Below, piece by piece: positions 26,536 to 38,342 of a stretch of DNA of 64,000 nucleotides. The position numbers and the translations under genes are program-made. The stretch is taken from assembly GCF_018812025.1 (NCBI RefSeq), contig NC_063051.1:4074896-4138895 (forward strand). Direction: 5' to 3'. The notes under the pieces are model-generated. The model was not told where the DNA came from. It did no database searches and saw nothing but the letters and a program-made list of their open reading frames with translations. Every line of letters starts with the position of its first letter. The stretch's first letter is position 1. Source of the stretch: Megalobrama amblycephala (lineage: Eukaryota > Chordata > Actinopteri > Cypriniformes > Xenocyprididae).

Positions 26536-29437
26536 TCAAATATACACTACTATTACAGTTTTTTCCATTGTTTAAAAACGTGAAATGTGCCATTATTTTC
26601 CGCCATTTTCACATGAATTATGTTTCATTTTTTACCAATATTGAGGTCAATCTCAGATTCAGCTCTTAATAGCAGTATTTACCAAAGTGGAGGCCTTTCC
26701 AGTAAGTAGGATAAAGTAATCCAGCGATCACAATTTCATTTAAGACTGAATACTGGGGCTTAAAATTAAGCCACAATTTTAGCTCTGTGTTTTTAGATTA
26801 AGGTCTAGTTGTCTGTCTGTAGTTCAGAGACATCACTTCAGTTTCATTAAGTCTGCAGTGAGCATTCTATTGATCTTTTGGCAGCCCAACTTATTACCAA
26901 ACAAAACTAATGTGGATGCATAGTGAGGTTTCGAATAAGCCTAAAATTACCCAGAGACTTTAAATGTTTCTCTTTAAAGTATGGCCCTATAAATGAGGAT
27001 ATTAGTAAATATAATATGATGGTTCAAAATGAAAACCTCATAAGGAAGTTAATACAAACAACAGACAATTACTCTTATCACACTTCAGTAGTGGTATTTG
27101 GGAAAAGTGTGCACAGGCTGCAATTATGAAGGGAAGAAACATGATGTAACAAAATGTTTCTCACAGTACCATTTGCCTAAGGACCGCAAATAACACATCC
27201 TGATGATCCTCATAAATATTTACTGATTATAAGTAAACAGGATCTGAATCCAAATCAGCGGGCAAATTAATGGCTATTTACACCACTCCAACTTCTGCAG
27301 CCAGCTTGCTTCCTGTTGTCCAGCCCGTCATCCTGAACTTCCCCTAGTTTTAGATAACAAATGACAGCTGTGAAATTCAATGGGAGCCTATTTGAAACAC
27401 CTGCCATTTCAGATCACCAACAGATGCAGATCTGTTCTCTGCAGAGAGTGAAGACTTCTGTTTTGAAGGCACATCTGATCTATGGGTCACAGTAATGCTA
27501 GTGTTTGACAGGGTATTTTTTTAAGTTTGAGGAACACTCTAAGCCTGCTGGTTTATTTGAAGTGTACAGTAAAAGCTAGTTTGGTTGAAATCCTAAGTAT
27601 CCTCTAATTCTAGCTCAAGTGATTACAACCATACAAATTTGTCAATGAAACTCCCAAAATGGCCATAAAAACAAACCCTAAAGATATTTAGATAATGAAG
27701 ATACATGCTCCTATCTCCTAACTAAGTAACCTCAATATGCTTTCAAAATCTCAACTTGAGCACGGTAGAGTGCAGTTTTTAAATCTCAGCAGAAAATCAA
27801 TATTCTAACTACTACAAACAACACTAATGGGTTTATGCTTGTATAAAAAATAAGGGTATTTGGATTGGTACACAAGCCTGAGCTACTAATGGCCAGGATC
27901 CACATAAACATTAGAACACATCATTTGTTGTTCATGATTTGATTCAGTGATTCATCAAGCCACTTACTGAATAGCAACAGAAAAAAAACTCTTGCTGCTA
28001 CAGATATGAACAGGGCTGATTTTGCTGATGTTTCTCACAGCCTACATGACTTAAAATAAACTGTATTTGCTTTTCTAACTCTCTATATGCACAGTTTGCT
28101 GCGGAGGCAGAGGAAACACTGGAAATACATTCCCAGCATACAATACAAAAGTCCAAATAAACAAGAGGAGAAACTCAAAAGGCCTGCTAAAATGACTTAT
28201 GACGTCAACTCCAAAAAAAAAAAGACCATCTTGTCTCTAACTCTACATTCTTTTCTCTGCTAATCTCCTCAAGGGACTCACTTCCTGAAAACCTTCATAG
28301 AAAGTGAGTGAGAAATTAATGGTAATTAATTTTATTCTTGGATCAAAATGGGTTTGCAAAGGGCCAAGAGAGCAGATCTTTTCACATCCAACATTCAAGA
28401 CCCTTTACGCTTGCCAACTCTTAATCTGAGGGGTATTATTAATTGCATGGTGAATCATAGCTTTGCCCAGGGTTGAACTGTGGGGTAATGGCATGGGCGG
28501 TACAGTGCTGACTATACCGCGAATGGCATAAAAACATCGATTGCCGATCAAATTGAGTCTCTGTGTCACTGCGCAAGGATAAGTGCTGAGGAGTAAATGC
28601 ACAGGAAACCCCAAAGGTCCCATTTCAGTTTCCAACTATTTGCACTTAAAAATGTTACTAAGTGGATCCCAGAATGTGTATTATCTAAAACTCAAAACCT
28701 CAAATAGTGTCAAATGATTTTACAAAACTGAATATTTAACATTTATACAGTCACACCTTGAGCAGTAAGGAATGTATTTTCCTCTTTCAACCTGCTGTCC
28801 AAACAGATCCTTTGCAGAGTGATTTCTTAACCAGATTATGGTTGCAGAATTAGGTGCAAACAGGTGCTTGGTCTATTCCACTCTTTATCTCTGTGACCAA
28901 CACAAAAGCCAGACTTGTTCTTTTCACCACTTCATGAAACTGACCACTATTGCTTCTAATCCCAGCAGACTGATACATTCCAAATTACATGCAGATTTAT
29001 AAGAAAAACACATAATCTTTCAGCTCCAGACCACCTTACATCTTTCTGTAAAATCCAATGTCATGATAAACCACAGTAAGTGTAGACTGAGAGTGTTTTG
29101 GATTGACAGAAAGAAATTCCAAAAAACTAATATGTGGAAGGGACATAATATTTAAATGATTATATGAATTACAAAGAAATTTTGTTTTCTACAAATAACG
29201 AAGACTACAAGAGCTATAGTATTATACAAAAAATAATGTTGATAGAACAGTTCTCATCACACTGTCACCTATTTTATTATTTTACATGTTCTTATTTATT
29301 TAGTAAAATGTTCATTATATAATATGAATTAATATTTCGATTAAAACAGTAGCTATATGATAAGAGGCATACAGTTTATTTATACAGAATATAAGAAATT
29401 CGACCGAAAGAAAAAAATATTACCTTTTTCCACATAC

Positions 29438-29860
29438 CTTTCAAAGACGTAACCACCTGCAGCCTACACTATTGTCCTCATCTAAAAATATGCCCGACAT
29501 TTTCCTTGCGTTGTTGTTGCTCATGAGGACGCTTCTCTTCAAATGTCAGAAAACAACTTCTGCAACAGACGCAACAGCTGCAACAAGGGGTGGCGTCCCC
29601 AGGGACAATACAAACCCCCTCCTCAAACCCTCATTATACATCCTTCCCTGACTAAAAGACGTCTTCCCGTGTTTATTGTCTTTCCTATGGAAGTTGTGGC
29701 GTCTTATTTCGAATGAGTAAGCAACGAAACATCTGCTAGAGTGCCTGGACATTGAGATGCAAATCACATTTCTGCATCGCCAACCAGACCCCATGCGCGC
29801 GCCTGCGGTAAGCCAGCAATAACGCGATCAGATCAAAGTTTGCGATCGATTTCCGCCACA
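29438..29860 (-). promoter_or_regulatory. lrrn1: Candidate lrrn1 first exon and promoter
   Basis: This stretch is richer in CpG than the AT-rich DNA around it. On the minus strand it ends with a good splice donor at 29438/29437, and an AT-rich TATA-like stretch lies upstream near 29885-29895. It contains an 82-codon frame (29546-29794, minus) that resembles no known protein and would act as an upstream ORF. The segment is in the right place and orientation to be the non-coding first exon, but transcription start and donor use are not proven. Confidence 0.35.
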
Positions 29861-30403
29861 ATTACAGTGTGAAATCACTCTCGGGAGGTAAAATATAACA
29901 AACGAGTCACTGCGAAAAATTTAAACGATGCAAACGGGATAATCGAGAAGAATTAGAAGTAAAACTGTGGTATAGGTAGCTACTACATACAAGACGCAAC
30001 CAAATGCTTCAATGCATTCAGTTAATGCTGTTTTAACACTGCATGCATTCATGTTTGACACAAAGCTTTTAAAAAGTCGACCGTATTCCATTCCCTTCAC
30101 GTTCTGCTTACTACATAGCATACATTTGTTGTGGAATTATCTTTTACCAGACTATGGTTCTGAAAAATCCTGCATGAATTGTGTGAACTCATAAACAAAC
30201 CATAAATTATTCAAAATCACACACGTTTTGCCCTTGAACATCTCAAGCAACAGCCGATGCGTCCTTGCTATTAAATGCAGTAAATCACGCCGTATGGCAA
30301 GCCATTTGAAGAGTTATTTCTTAAAAACTAAATATTATCAATTTTACTTTTATATTATTAATATTTATATTTTAATTACCAGTAAGTTATCCAAAATTGA
30401 CAA

Positions 30404-30605
30404 CACTGTAAAAAATATTTTAATGACTTTTTCTTTTGTCAAATCAACTTAGATAGTTAATGTGGTTCAGATAACATAATATTTTGAGTTTCTGTTGATT
30501 AAACCAATTGCCTTCATTGTACTAACTCAAATTTTTCATTTAACCAGGTAACTTTAAGTTAAACCAACAATTCTTTTTTTTTTTTTTTTTTTTTTTTTTA
30601 CAGTG
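30404..30605. mobile_element. CACTGTAAAAAA-end MITE with poly-T tract
   Basis: The left end CACTGTAAAAAATATT is complemented on the right by TTTTTTTTACAGTG after a 26-base T run (30574-30599). The interior has TTAAACCAA- and AACTCAAATTT-type words common in teleost MITEs. No target duplication was seen. It lies upstream of the candidate lrrn1 exon 1. Confidence 0.55.
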
Positions 30606-31369
30606 TAGTATCTATTCAATGCACATTTAATCCCCATACAAACTAGCTATGTCCTAACAGTATCATGTATCTATTCTATTGTTGGTAACAATTTGCAAAA
30701 TTTTGTAACTGAATTCAGTCAATTAAGTATTTAACTATTGGGAAAGTTCCTAGTATATAATGAATAAGTACTACTATAATAGTTGCAAGTAAAACTGAAT
30801 AATTGGATTGCTTAATAATTATTTAAAAAAATAAAGTATTATTTATTATAATACTATTTCTAAATAAGTATTATTCATAAGTAAGTACTGTTAATATGAA
30901 AAGAGACAGTTAAATGAATAAATGCTAAAACGGCTTGCCATACATCCAGTCCATATAGGAGAAGCATCAAAAGCGAAGCAACACAGATACCATCTATTTT
31001 CATAACCTGATGGAAACACATTTTGGGCTGACTTACCACAGCTCGTTATTACAGACAGAAAGCTTTTGTTTTTTATGATTGCAGCGCGCAGGATGGAACC
31101 TATTTAGTTGCCCATGGTTCTGGTTTAACGTGCAAAGGGTAATAGCTATTTGGATGCTTCAAAATATATCTGAACATACCTCTTTGGCTTGCTACACGTT
31201 CCGAATGGCATTGAAGTCCTCCCTCCGCGCTGACTGGTTCATGCACTTACAGTACCTGGATACAGTATCTATGTCCTTGTGAACACAAGAATGAGCACTT
31301 AAAGAAAATCCATAGATAATAAATACCATCACGTCGTTCATAAGTTCCGTTTGATAAACTGCTTAACGA

Positions 31370-31735
31370 TTACAGTGGCATAATTTCGTTACATCCACTC
31401 CGCGAATATGCATGTGCAACCTTCGCCAAGCGCATGGTCAGGATTTGCATGGATCCTTGCAACAGGAATCCGCTGACTGGCTCCCATCCGCCGTGTCTCC
31501 GTGTTACTGTGGAACCCGTGCTGCGTCGCCAAGGAAAATATGATGACAGCACCTGGCGATGTCCAGGCGAGTCAGCTGATTCCCGAGCAGGCGATTGGTT
31601 GCTAGCCGGTGGCTGTCACTCGATTCCCAAGCAGAGCACCATCTGTTCAGGGATTGTTGTGATGCGAACAAAGGCGGGCATGGGGGAGCGCGTTGGGGAT
31701 AACGCGGGGCGTGGAAGCTGAAATGCTAAGGAGGT
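31370..31735. promoter_or_regulatory. CpG-rich patch with CCAAT and GC-box-like motifs
   Basis: This 365-bp block is clearly GC- and CpG-rich compared with its flanks. It carries an inverted CCAAT box (GATTGGTTGC, about 31590-31599), a GC-box-like GGGGCGTGG near 31706, and an imperfect RFX-like palindrome GTTACTGTGGAAC at about 31502-31514. It could be an alternative promoter of lrrn1 or of a divergent non-coding transcript. No strong splice donor was seen downstream on the minus strand. Confidence 0.35.
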
Positions 31736-32608
31736 GATATTCTCTTATGAGAACGTCTTCCACTGACTCCCTCCTTCTCTTTGACGTATAGTGATGGAGG
31801 ACTCTGCATGGTGTCCCACTCACCAAAGATTTACAATGAGACAATGTCCCTTTGTTCGGTGCCTTACTTTGAGGAAAGTTTTTCTTCCTAATCCATCTAT
31901 CTTTGTGCATTGTCTAGGCTAGAGATGACATTTTCAGACAAAATTTCCTGTTTTAAAACAAAGAATATATTTGTTAATAGTTTATAAAATAAAAACAAAT
32001 TAATTTCACGTGTGTGTTGTTATGGTGTAAAAAGAGAATGCGGCTTATCTACAACTTCGTGCTCTACATAACATGCAAATAAATAAATAAAATAAATCTC
32101 ATGAGACGTGGTGGATGAAAACATTTCCGAGCTAATTTATTCGCCTGTTAATTAGTCTGCTTTGCTACTTGTTAGGAGGAAAAAAACATCATGCAGTAAG
32201 CATGAAAGTCTGAAATTTGGGGTGATTAATTTCTAATTCTCTTTTGAAAGGTTGTAAAAATTTATTCAATTTTTTTTTTGTAATCTGATCTGATTCCTAA
32301 ATATTGTTTTGGAGCAATGAGCGAACTCCGGACTAAAGGTTCACACCAAGAACGACAACTATAATGATAACTACTTAGCACCCACAACGGGACATTCTAA
32401 AACGCTTAACGTGGAAAAACGCTTGATGTGGCTTAATGTACTAAGACAGTGATATTAACAGACCAAACTCGGTCTGTTATACTAATAAAGTATAATATGT
32501 ACAGAAAAGCAGTTGAGCCCAGAATTGGAACGCAGCACGTTTAATTTCACGTTAAGCGTTTTCCTCCCATAGAAAACCGTCACAAAGAAAACGCTTAACG
32601 TTGCTTAA

Positions 32609-33369
32609 AGGTCCCGTTCTTCGTGATCCCATGTTTCAAACTTTAGTTAGTGTGTAATGTTGTTGTTAGAGTATAAATAAAATCTGTAAAATTTTAAAGC
32701 TCAAAGTTCAATGCCAAGCGAGATGGCATTGATGACATCGAACGGCCAGTTTGGACTACATCCCTCTACTTCCTTCTTTAATGACGTCACTAAAACAATT
32801 TTTTGACTAACCTCCGCCCACAGGAATACACAAGAGTTGCGTTTGTAGAGTGTGTTTGTCGCCATGTCGTCGAAACACTGTTATTTTCATCCCGCAGTCC
32901 AATCACCGGGTCTGATTCCAGCTCAGGTTGATAGGGTAAAATTAAAGACATGTTTACAATAACACTGAGCGCGTGCATCTCCACGTTATGGTAAGAGGCG
33001 TGACCTTTCCGGGCAAGGTTCGCTAAGCTGCTGTCGAATCACAACACAGGAACCGCTGGCACAATCAGAACTCGTTACGTATTTCTGAAGGAGGGACTTC
33101 ATAGAACAAGGAAGTCATCAACCCGTTTGTACAGGTAAACCACTGCACACTGATGATCGCTAGAGAATGCGGTCTTTAGCATCATTGTTAGTGCACTCGC
33201 CTGCTAGCAGTGATCGAGCCAGTGTTCGAGACCGACTCGGAGCAGGGTAGTTAGCATTGGAGAGTGAGTTTTGGAGGCGGAGCAATGAAGAGAGGGGTGG
33301 GTTTGTTTGGGTTGATTTCAAATATCAACAATGTCCAACAGCGTTTTTCAAAATCTACTTACCACACCT
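32609..33369. mobile_element. TTAA-target element with AGGTCCCG end
   Basis: Left end AGGTCCCGTTCTTCGTGATC and right end CTTACCACACCT, flanked by TTAA at 32605-32608 and 33370-33373. The inverted repeats agree only at the outermost bases, so the call rests mainly on the TTAA flanks. A tRNA-like pol III box lies within at 33176-33240. It is non-coding, 761 bp. Confidence 0.6.
33176..33240 (+). other. tRNA-like pol III promoter remnant
   Basis: TTAGTGCACTCGCC resembles a pol III A box, and GTGTTCGAGACC about 45 nt further resembles a B box (GGTTCGANNCC). The spacing fits a tRNA-derived SINE head. There is no intact cloverleaf, so this is not a functional tRNA gene. Confidence 0.35.
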
Positions 33370-33959
33370 TTAAAAGATCAAATTTTTCTGTATATTATGC
33401 TTTATCAGTATAGTATTTACTGAGTTTGGTCTTATAATGCCACTCTCTTAGTGCATTAAGCCACGTTAAGCTTTTTCTTTAGGCCATGTGTCCACCAAAG
33501 TGTTCTTTTCAGTGGCTAGCATACTTTTCCAATTGTTTTCAATGGGAGCGCCACGTTTTTTAAAAGCCGGTCGCCTCGAGATGAAGAATGTTCAATTTTG
33601 AGTAAAACGATGCGCTCATCACTGTCACTTTTTAGTCAGCCGTCCAATCAGAGTGGAGGAGGGGAGGGACAAATACAACACCGACCAACTCTCACATTGT
33701 GTCGACAAATTACCTGCAAAATCAGTTATAAGTAACAGTGCCTCAGATATTCCGTATCATAACAACAAAGCGTCTCAACTGAAAAACCACTGCGCTCTTC
33801 AACACACAATAATGTTCAAGCTTTTTAAAGTCAGGTGGATTCTGATTGGCTGCCAATGTTTTTTATCGATCATCAGCTTGAAAAAAAAGGTTTTGAAAGT
33901 AATTTCAAAGATATCGTTTCACTGTGTCATTATAGTTGTGTGACTTTCCAATTCTCATA

Positions 33960-35577
33960 ATTAGAACGATTATTAAAACTTCATAGTTATTGGTATCGTC
34001 CATGAAAAAAAAAAATGGATTCAAAGGCATGCGTAACTGAACATCATTACTGGTCTCCACTAAAATGAGATACCACAATTACCCAGAGAGTCAATGAGTT
34101 TAAATCACTGGATAAATGCGTGGGCACCTTTCTGAGTCACCTTCAGACATACAAGTAGAGAACTTGAGGCAAGCAGAGAATACAGCTCCTGCATTGCCTC
34201 CCCCATGGTATGCTTTATCCCCACTGAAAGAGCCAGACAGATGGAGTGCTTTCAGTGTGTTTGTGTGTGCGTGGGTGGGTGCAGATAACGGAAACTTTTT
34301 GAGGTCACTGCTACCCTGAAGGCCTTAGCTGCCAGGTAAATAGAAACACTATAGGTGCATTGGCTAGATTTGCATTGTGATAAGATGGTGGAGATCAAAC
34401 ACATGCACCCACATAACTAAACCTTTATCTTGAAACATTTTAGGGAAAAAGACATACCATGATAAATCAGAGAATAATTAGCAAAACTACACTGTTTTGA
34501 CTGGTAGCCCTTTATGTGGGAGCATCTAAGTCAAATATATTACCTTGTATGACTAGATTACAACAACAAACACAATTTCGACAGTAGGTAGAAACCCTAC
34601 ACAAGGTAACAACTGCACATTTTCACTTTTTAGAATTTGTGTTCCCCTCATGCTTAGTAGATTTCTACAGACCTTAGAGCTTAAATAAAAGTAAACTGGA
34701 CCCAACTGACATTTACAGTCTTGCTTCAGTTGCGGGAATATTCAGGTCACACTCATTGAAGATATTGATTTATTCCATTAAGGCAGACAGCAAACAGAGT
34801 AAGATATGTCTGCTTCAGAGGATTCCCTCAGCATGCTAAACCATGCTTAACACAGGCAGGTTCAGTCAGCCTACACACAAATGTCTACCCCTTAACAGCG
34901 ATTTTATAAACTGACTCAGCAGAATAGCACAAAAAATGAGTGTTATCTTTTGAATGAGTTATATTATTTTTCCATTTGCTAAATGATTCTCATTACAAAT
35001 TTTACCATTATAATATGGAAAACACATAATCATAATTGAATGTAGATGCTATCAATGATTTAATAGGTCCTATACTCTTTGGATAAAATCAAATTCCTGA
35101 ATCTATGAACCAGTATTGCTGGCTTTATAAAGGCCACCATCTACTTCAGACTGACATAGAGGTTAACAGAAGTTAAACCAGAGTCTAGCTATCTGCCACA
35201 ATGAGTTTTAAAATCATGAATTTGTTGTGAAAGGGTTCACATGAGCACTGAGTCAGATGGGACCTGTGGATATGGGGTGTCGGCAGAGGTCAGTCAGTCA
35301 ATAAGGCCACATTATAGCCTTGGTGTACTGTAGAAGAGAGACAAGAGTACATGGAGTACATGTTCAGCAGATTGCGCTTTAGATGGTACATGCATTCACT
35401 GCTTGTAAATGCATGTGGAATGGGTGAAAACTAGAATTTAGGTGTATCCTTGTCACAAACCCAGACTTTTAATCTTAAAATATGAAAATCCATCACAAAA
35501 AATATTACATTACATATTATATATATATATATATTTTTACAACAACATTCTAAATAAAAAGTAAATTTTTAATTTTA
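33960..35577. other. No gene seen
   Basis: Single-copy-looking upstream DNA with a short (TA)n at about 35518-35534. No supported frame. Confidence 0.55.
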
Positions 35578-36141
35578 ACGGAGCCGCTCGGGACATTCTG
35601 CGAGAGCGAACGAAAGTGATGCGTGGATCTGCATCAGGTAATCCGTGGGTCGGTAATCCCTGCCAAGTAATACAAAATAACATTCCAAGTAACTGCGGGT
35701 GGGTCATGGGTGGATGAGAGATAAATCATTAATGTGTTGATTTTAATAAAGAGACAGAACTCTCATTTGGTAAAACTCAAAGAACGTGCGCCACTCTTTT
35801 ACTTTCATTTTCAACAACGTATTTCTATTTAGGGAAAACCAATCAAGGAAAGAATATAAACACCTAAACACCTCATGTGTTTAGGCTATTAAGGAAATGT
35901 AATTTTGCCAAAGAAGAACTTTTATTTTAAATATTAATTTAAAAGCAGCCTACTTAAGTGTGATATGTTAATGTATCATCATTGCTTAACACTGAGAATT
36001 TGAATGATTGTATTGTGATGATCAGGTGCAGATATTCAAAATAAGAGAAAAATCATCAGTTCGGGTGGTTGGCGGTTGGAAGATTTATTTTTTAATTGAT
36101 TTTAATTTGGGTGATGTTAGAGCTGATCCGCACATCTCTAG
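35578..36141. repeat. Degenerate DNA-transposon fragment
   Basis: The right end GATCCGCACATCTCTAGATCC resembles the GAGATGTGCGGATC terminus of a cyprinid hAT-like family, preceded by words such as GCGGGTGGGTCATGGGTGGA. No matching left end was found. It is non-coding. Confidence 0.35.
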
Positions 36142-38012
36142 ATCCCTATAGAGTCCCCTTTAAAGTTTAGGCAAGACTTTTTCTTTGTTCAGTTTGCACA
36201 CTGAACATGGGTAACATGAACATGGGAACTCTCAAAGTGCACCAGATTATTGATTTTATCTTTAAGATTTACAAAATTTTCTTCCAGGGAAGAATGCCCC
36301 GGACCCCCCTATATAGGGACAGAGGTACACCGTCTAAAATCCTATGGAAAACACTATATATGATAGTGTTCTCAAAATACAAATCTTATTATATTAATAT
36401 TAAAATACCTAAAATACGTGCTTTTAAAAAGTGTTTTCTTCTGCCGTGAATATGGCCAGAAAATTTGACCATTAGAGAGCAGTAAATTAAGACTAATTTG
36501 ATATAGGCATAGGTGGAGAGAAGAGAAAGAATGATGCCCTAAATTCATTTTAATTCAGTTCAATCAGTGACTTTAACCAGGGGATTAATGGTCATGTGGA
36601 ATGATGTGTTGGCTTAAGAACCAGTGAAGGAGCAGATTAAACCCAAAGCATGAGAGCACCAGCTGTATTGCTTTTTCTCATGGGTGGGAGGTGACAAAAT
36701 CACTGTGGTCTCTCCCCTACAAGGTTATAGTGATTGATTATAGTGGGTTCTTTTGACTCTAGAATAAAATATGACTGATTTATTGTTTAATAACAATTAA
36801 ATATATACAGTATCTAAATCTAAATTATATTTAGAAATGTGATAAACATTTGAAGTAGTAAAACTCTTGTTTGTTAACTAAGAAAAATGGCAAAAATGTT
36901 CCATAGTATTCTTTAAAGAACTTTTGAAGAATGCAGTATTAATCATTCAGTACCATGGTACATTTCAAAGTGGTAAACCATGGTATTGTGCCTAATGAAA
37001 CTCTCAGAGATGGATGCCAGTGCCTTCATAGGTGCCCCTCCTCCTCCAAAACAAAGAGAGAGACTTGAGCGCAAAATCTCTTGTCTTGGGGTCACAATGG
37101 CAACCTTGTTTGGGGTCAGGGTTATGACCCCTTGCACAGAGAATGGATAAGAAGAAGAGAAAGGGTGGGGGAGATATAGGAACGATCCTTTTAGTGCAAG
37201 AAATTCTCTCACATACAGCAGAGAGAGCTCATGCTTGCACGGCAACGGTTGCCAGGCAGATTGGATGCCTTGATACAGGCTAACATGCGAGTTCTTCTCC
37301 TGATGGTGGAATCTAATCCCCTATAGCAAAGCACGTTCACATGTCAACTCCCTCTTGCTCTCACTCCTTTATATGAAATTTACAGTCAGACTGCAATTTC
37401 CCCCTATTACTCACAGAATTATACTTCTTACTTTCTTCAAGATAGAGGTTCATAATCATGAAAGTATAAAATGAATTAGTACAATTGGTGCCATGCAGAG
37501 CTACATAACACATCCACACACTTACAGATATTGTTCCTCCGCTCAGGAAAATGCAATAACAAAACACTTGAAGCCTGATTAACACAAGAAGAAATGTTTT
37601 GCATTTGTAAATTGAGAAGAATAAAAAAGTAATTGGATGAATTGACCAGGAACAGAGTTAATGGTCTTATTTTTGTTGAATATATTGTAGAACCTAATGT
37701 ACTTTTAATCAGGATGAAAAAAGGTTTTGATTTTGTTTTAATGTGCTCTAATGGATGCAAAAAGCTTAAATATTGGAGAGACACTCCCATATACTCACCT
37801 ATTTAAAATTTGAAGCAGAACTATGCAATATTTAATTGGCCAAGAACCATCTCCTGAAATCTCCTCCTCTCTCAACGGAGCCTGTGTCTGTGCCGCATTA
37901 CGTCAAAGAGGCGATTCACTTTGGCCTACGTGTAGTTTAAATATTAAGCAGCTCTGCCTGGTAACCAAATAAATATAAATTTAACAACTTACTGAGTCAT
38001 TTAATATAAACA
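36142..38012. other. No gene seen
   Basis: Two overlapping frames of about 100 codons (36943-37245 and 37476-37790, minus) lack domains or compositional support. No splice structure was recognised. Confidence 0.55.
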
Positions 38013-38020
38013 GAAATTTT

Positions 38021-38334
38021 GGTAACACCTTACAATAAGGTTCATTAGTTAAACATTAGTTAATGTATTAACTAACATGAACTAACCATGAGCAATACAT
38101 TTGTTACTGTATTTACTAATCTTTGTTAACGTTAATGAAAATACAGTCGATCGTTGTTTGTTCATGTTAGTTCACAGTGCATTAACTAATGTTAACAAGA
38201 TTTTTTTAATCATGTATTAGTAAATGTTGAAATTAACATTAACAAAGATTAATAAATGCTGTAGAAGTGCAGTTCATTATTAGTTCATGTTAACTAATGT
38301 GGTTAACTAATGAACCTTATTGTAACGTGTTACC
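38021..38334. mobile_element. Palindromic hAT-type MITE with perfect 8-bp target duplication
   Basis: The 314-bp element opens GGTAACACCTTACAATAAGG and closes CCTTATTGTAACGTGTTACC, long inverted repeats full of TTAGTTAAC words. The direct repeat GAAATTTT flanks it exactly (38013-38020 and 38335-38342). It is non-coding. Confidence 0.88.
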
Positions 38335-38342
38335 GAAATTTT

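Larger units (their letters stand above)
24232..29437 (-). other. lrrn1: Probable lrrn1 5' UTR intron
   Basis: This runs from the candidate donor (AAAG, then GTATGT, at 29438/29437) to the clear acceptor at 24232. It is AT-rich, about 5.2 kb, and holds no coding frame of note. It contains at least two transposon-derived pieces (24401-24660 and 26275-26535) and a single-copy-looking block with several E-box-like CANNTG motifs around 27240-27480. The acceptor is well supported and the donor is a candidate only. Confidence 0.4.
32334..34005. repeat. Composite repeat region around a TTAA element
   Basis: The left part begins AAGGTTCACACCAAGAACG with ACTATAATGATAACT, and the right part near 33960-34005 has AGTTATTGGTATCGTCC, like the two ends of one old hAT-type repeat. 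Between them are a TTAA element (32609-33369) and another repeat starting about 33480 (GGCCATGTGTCCACCAAAG). The outer limits are approximate. Confidence 0.4.
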
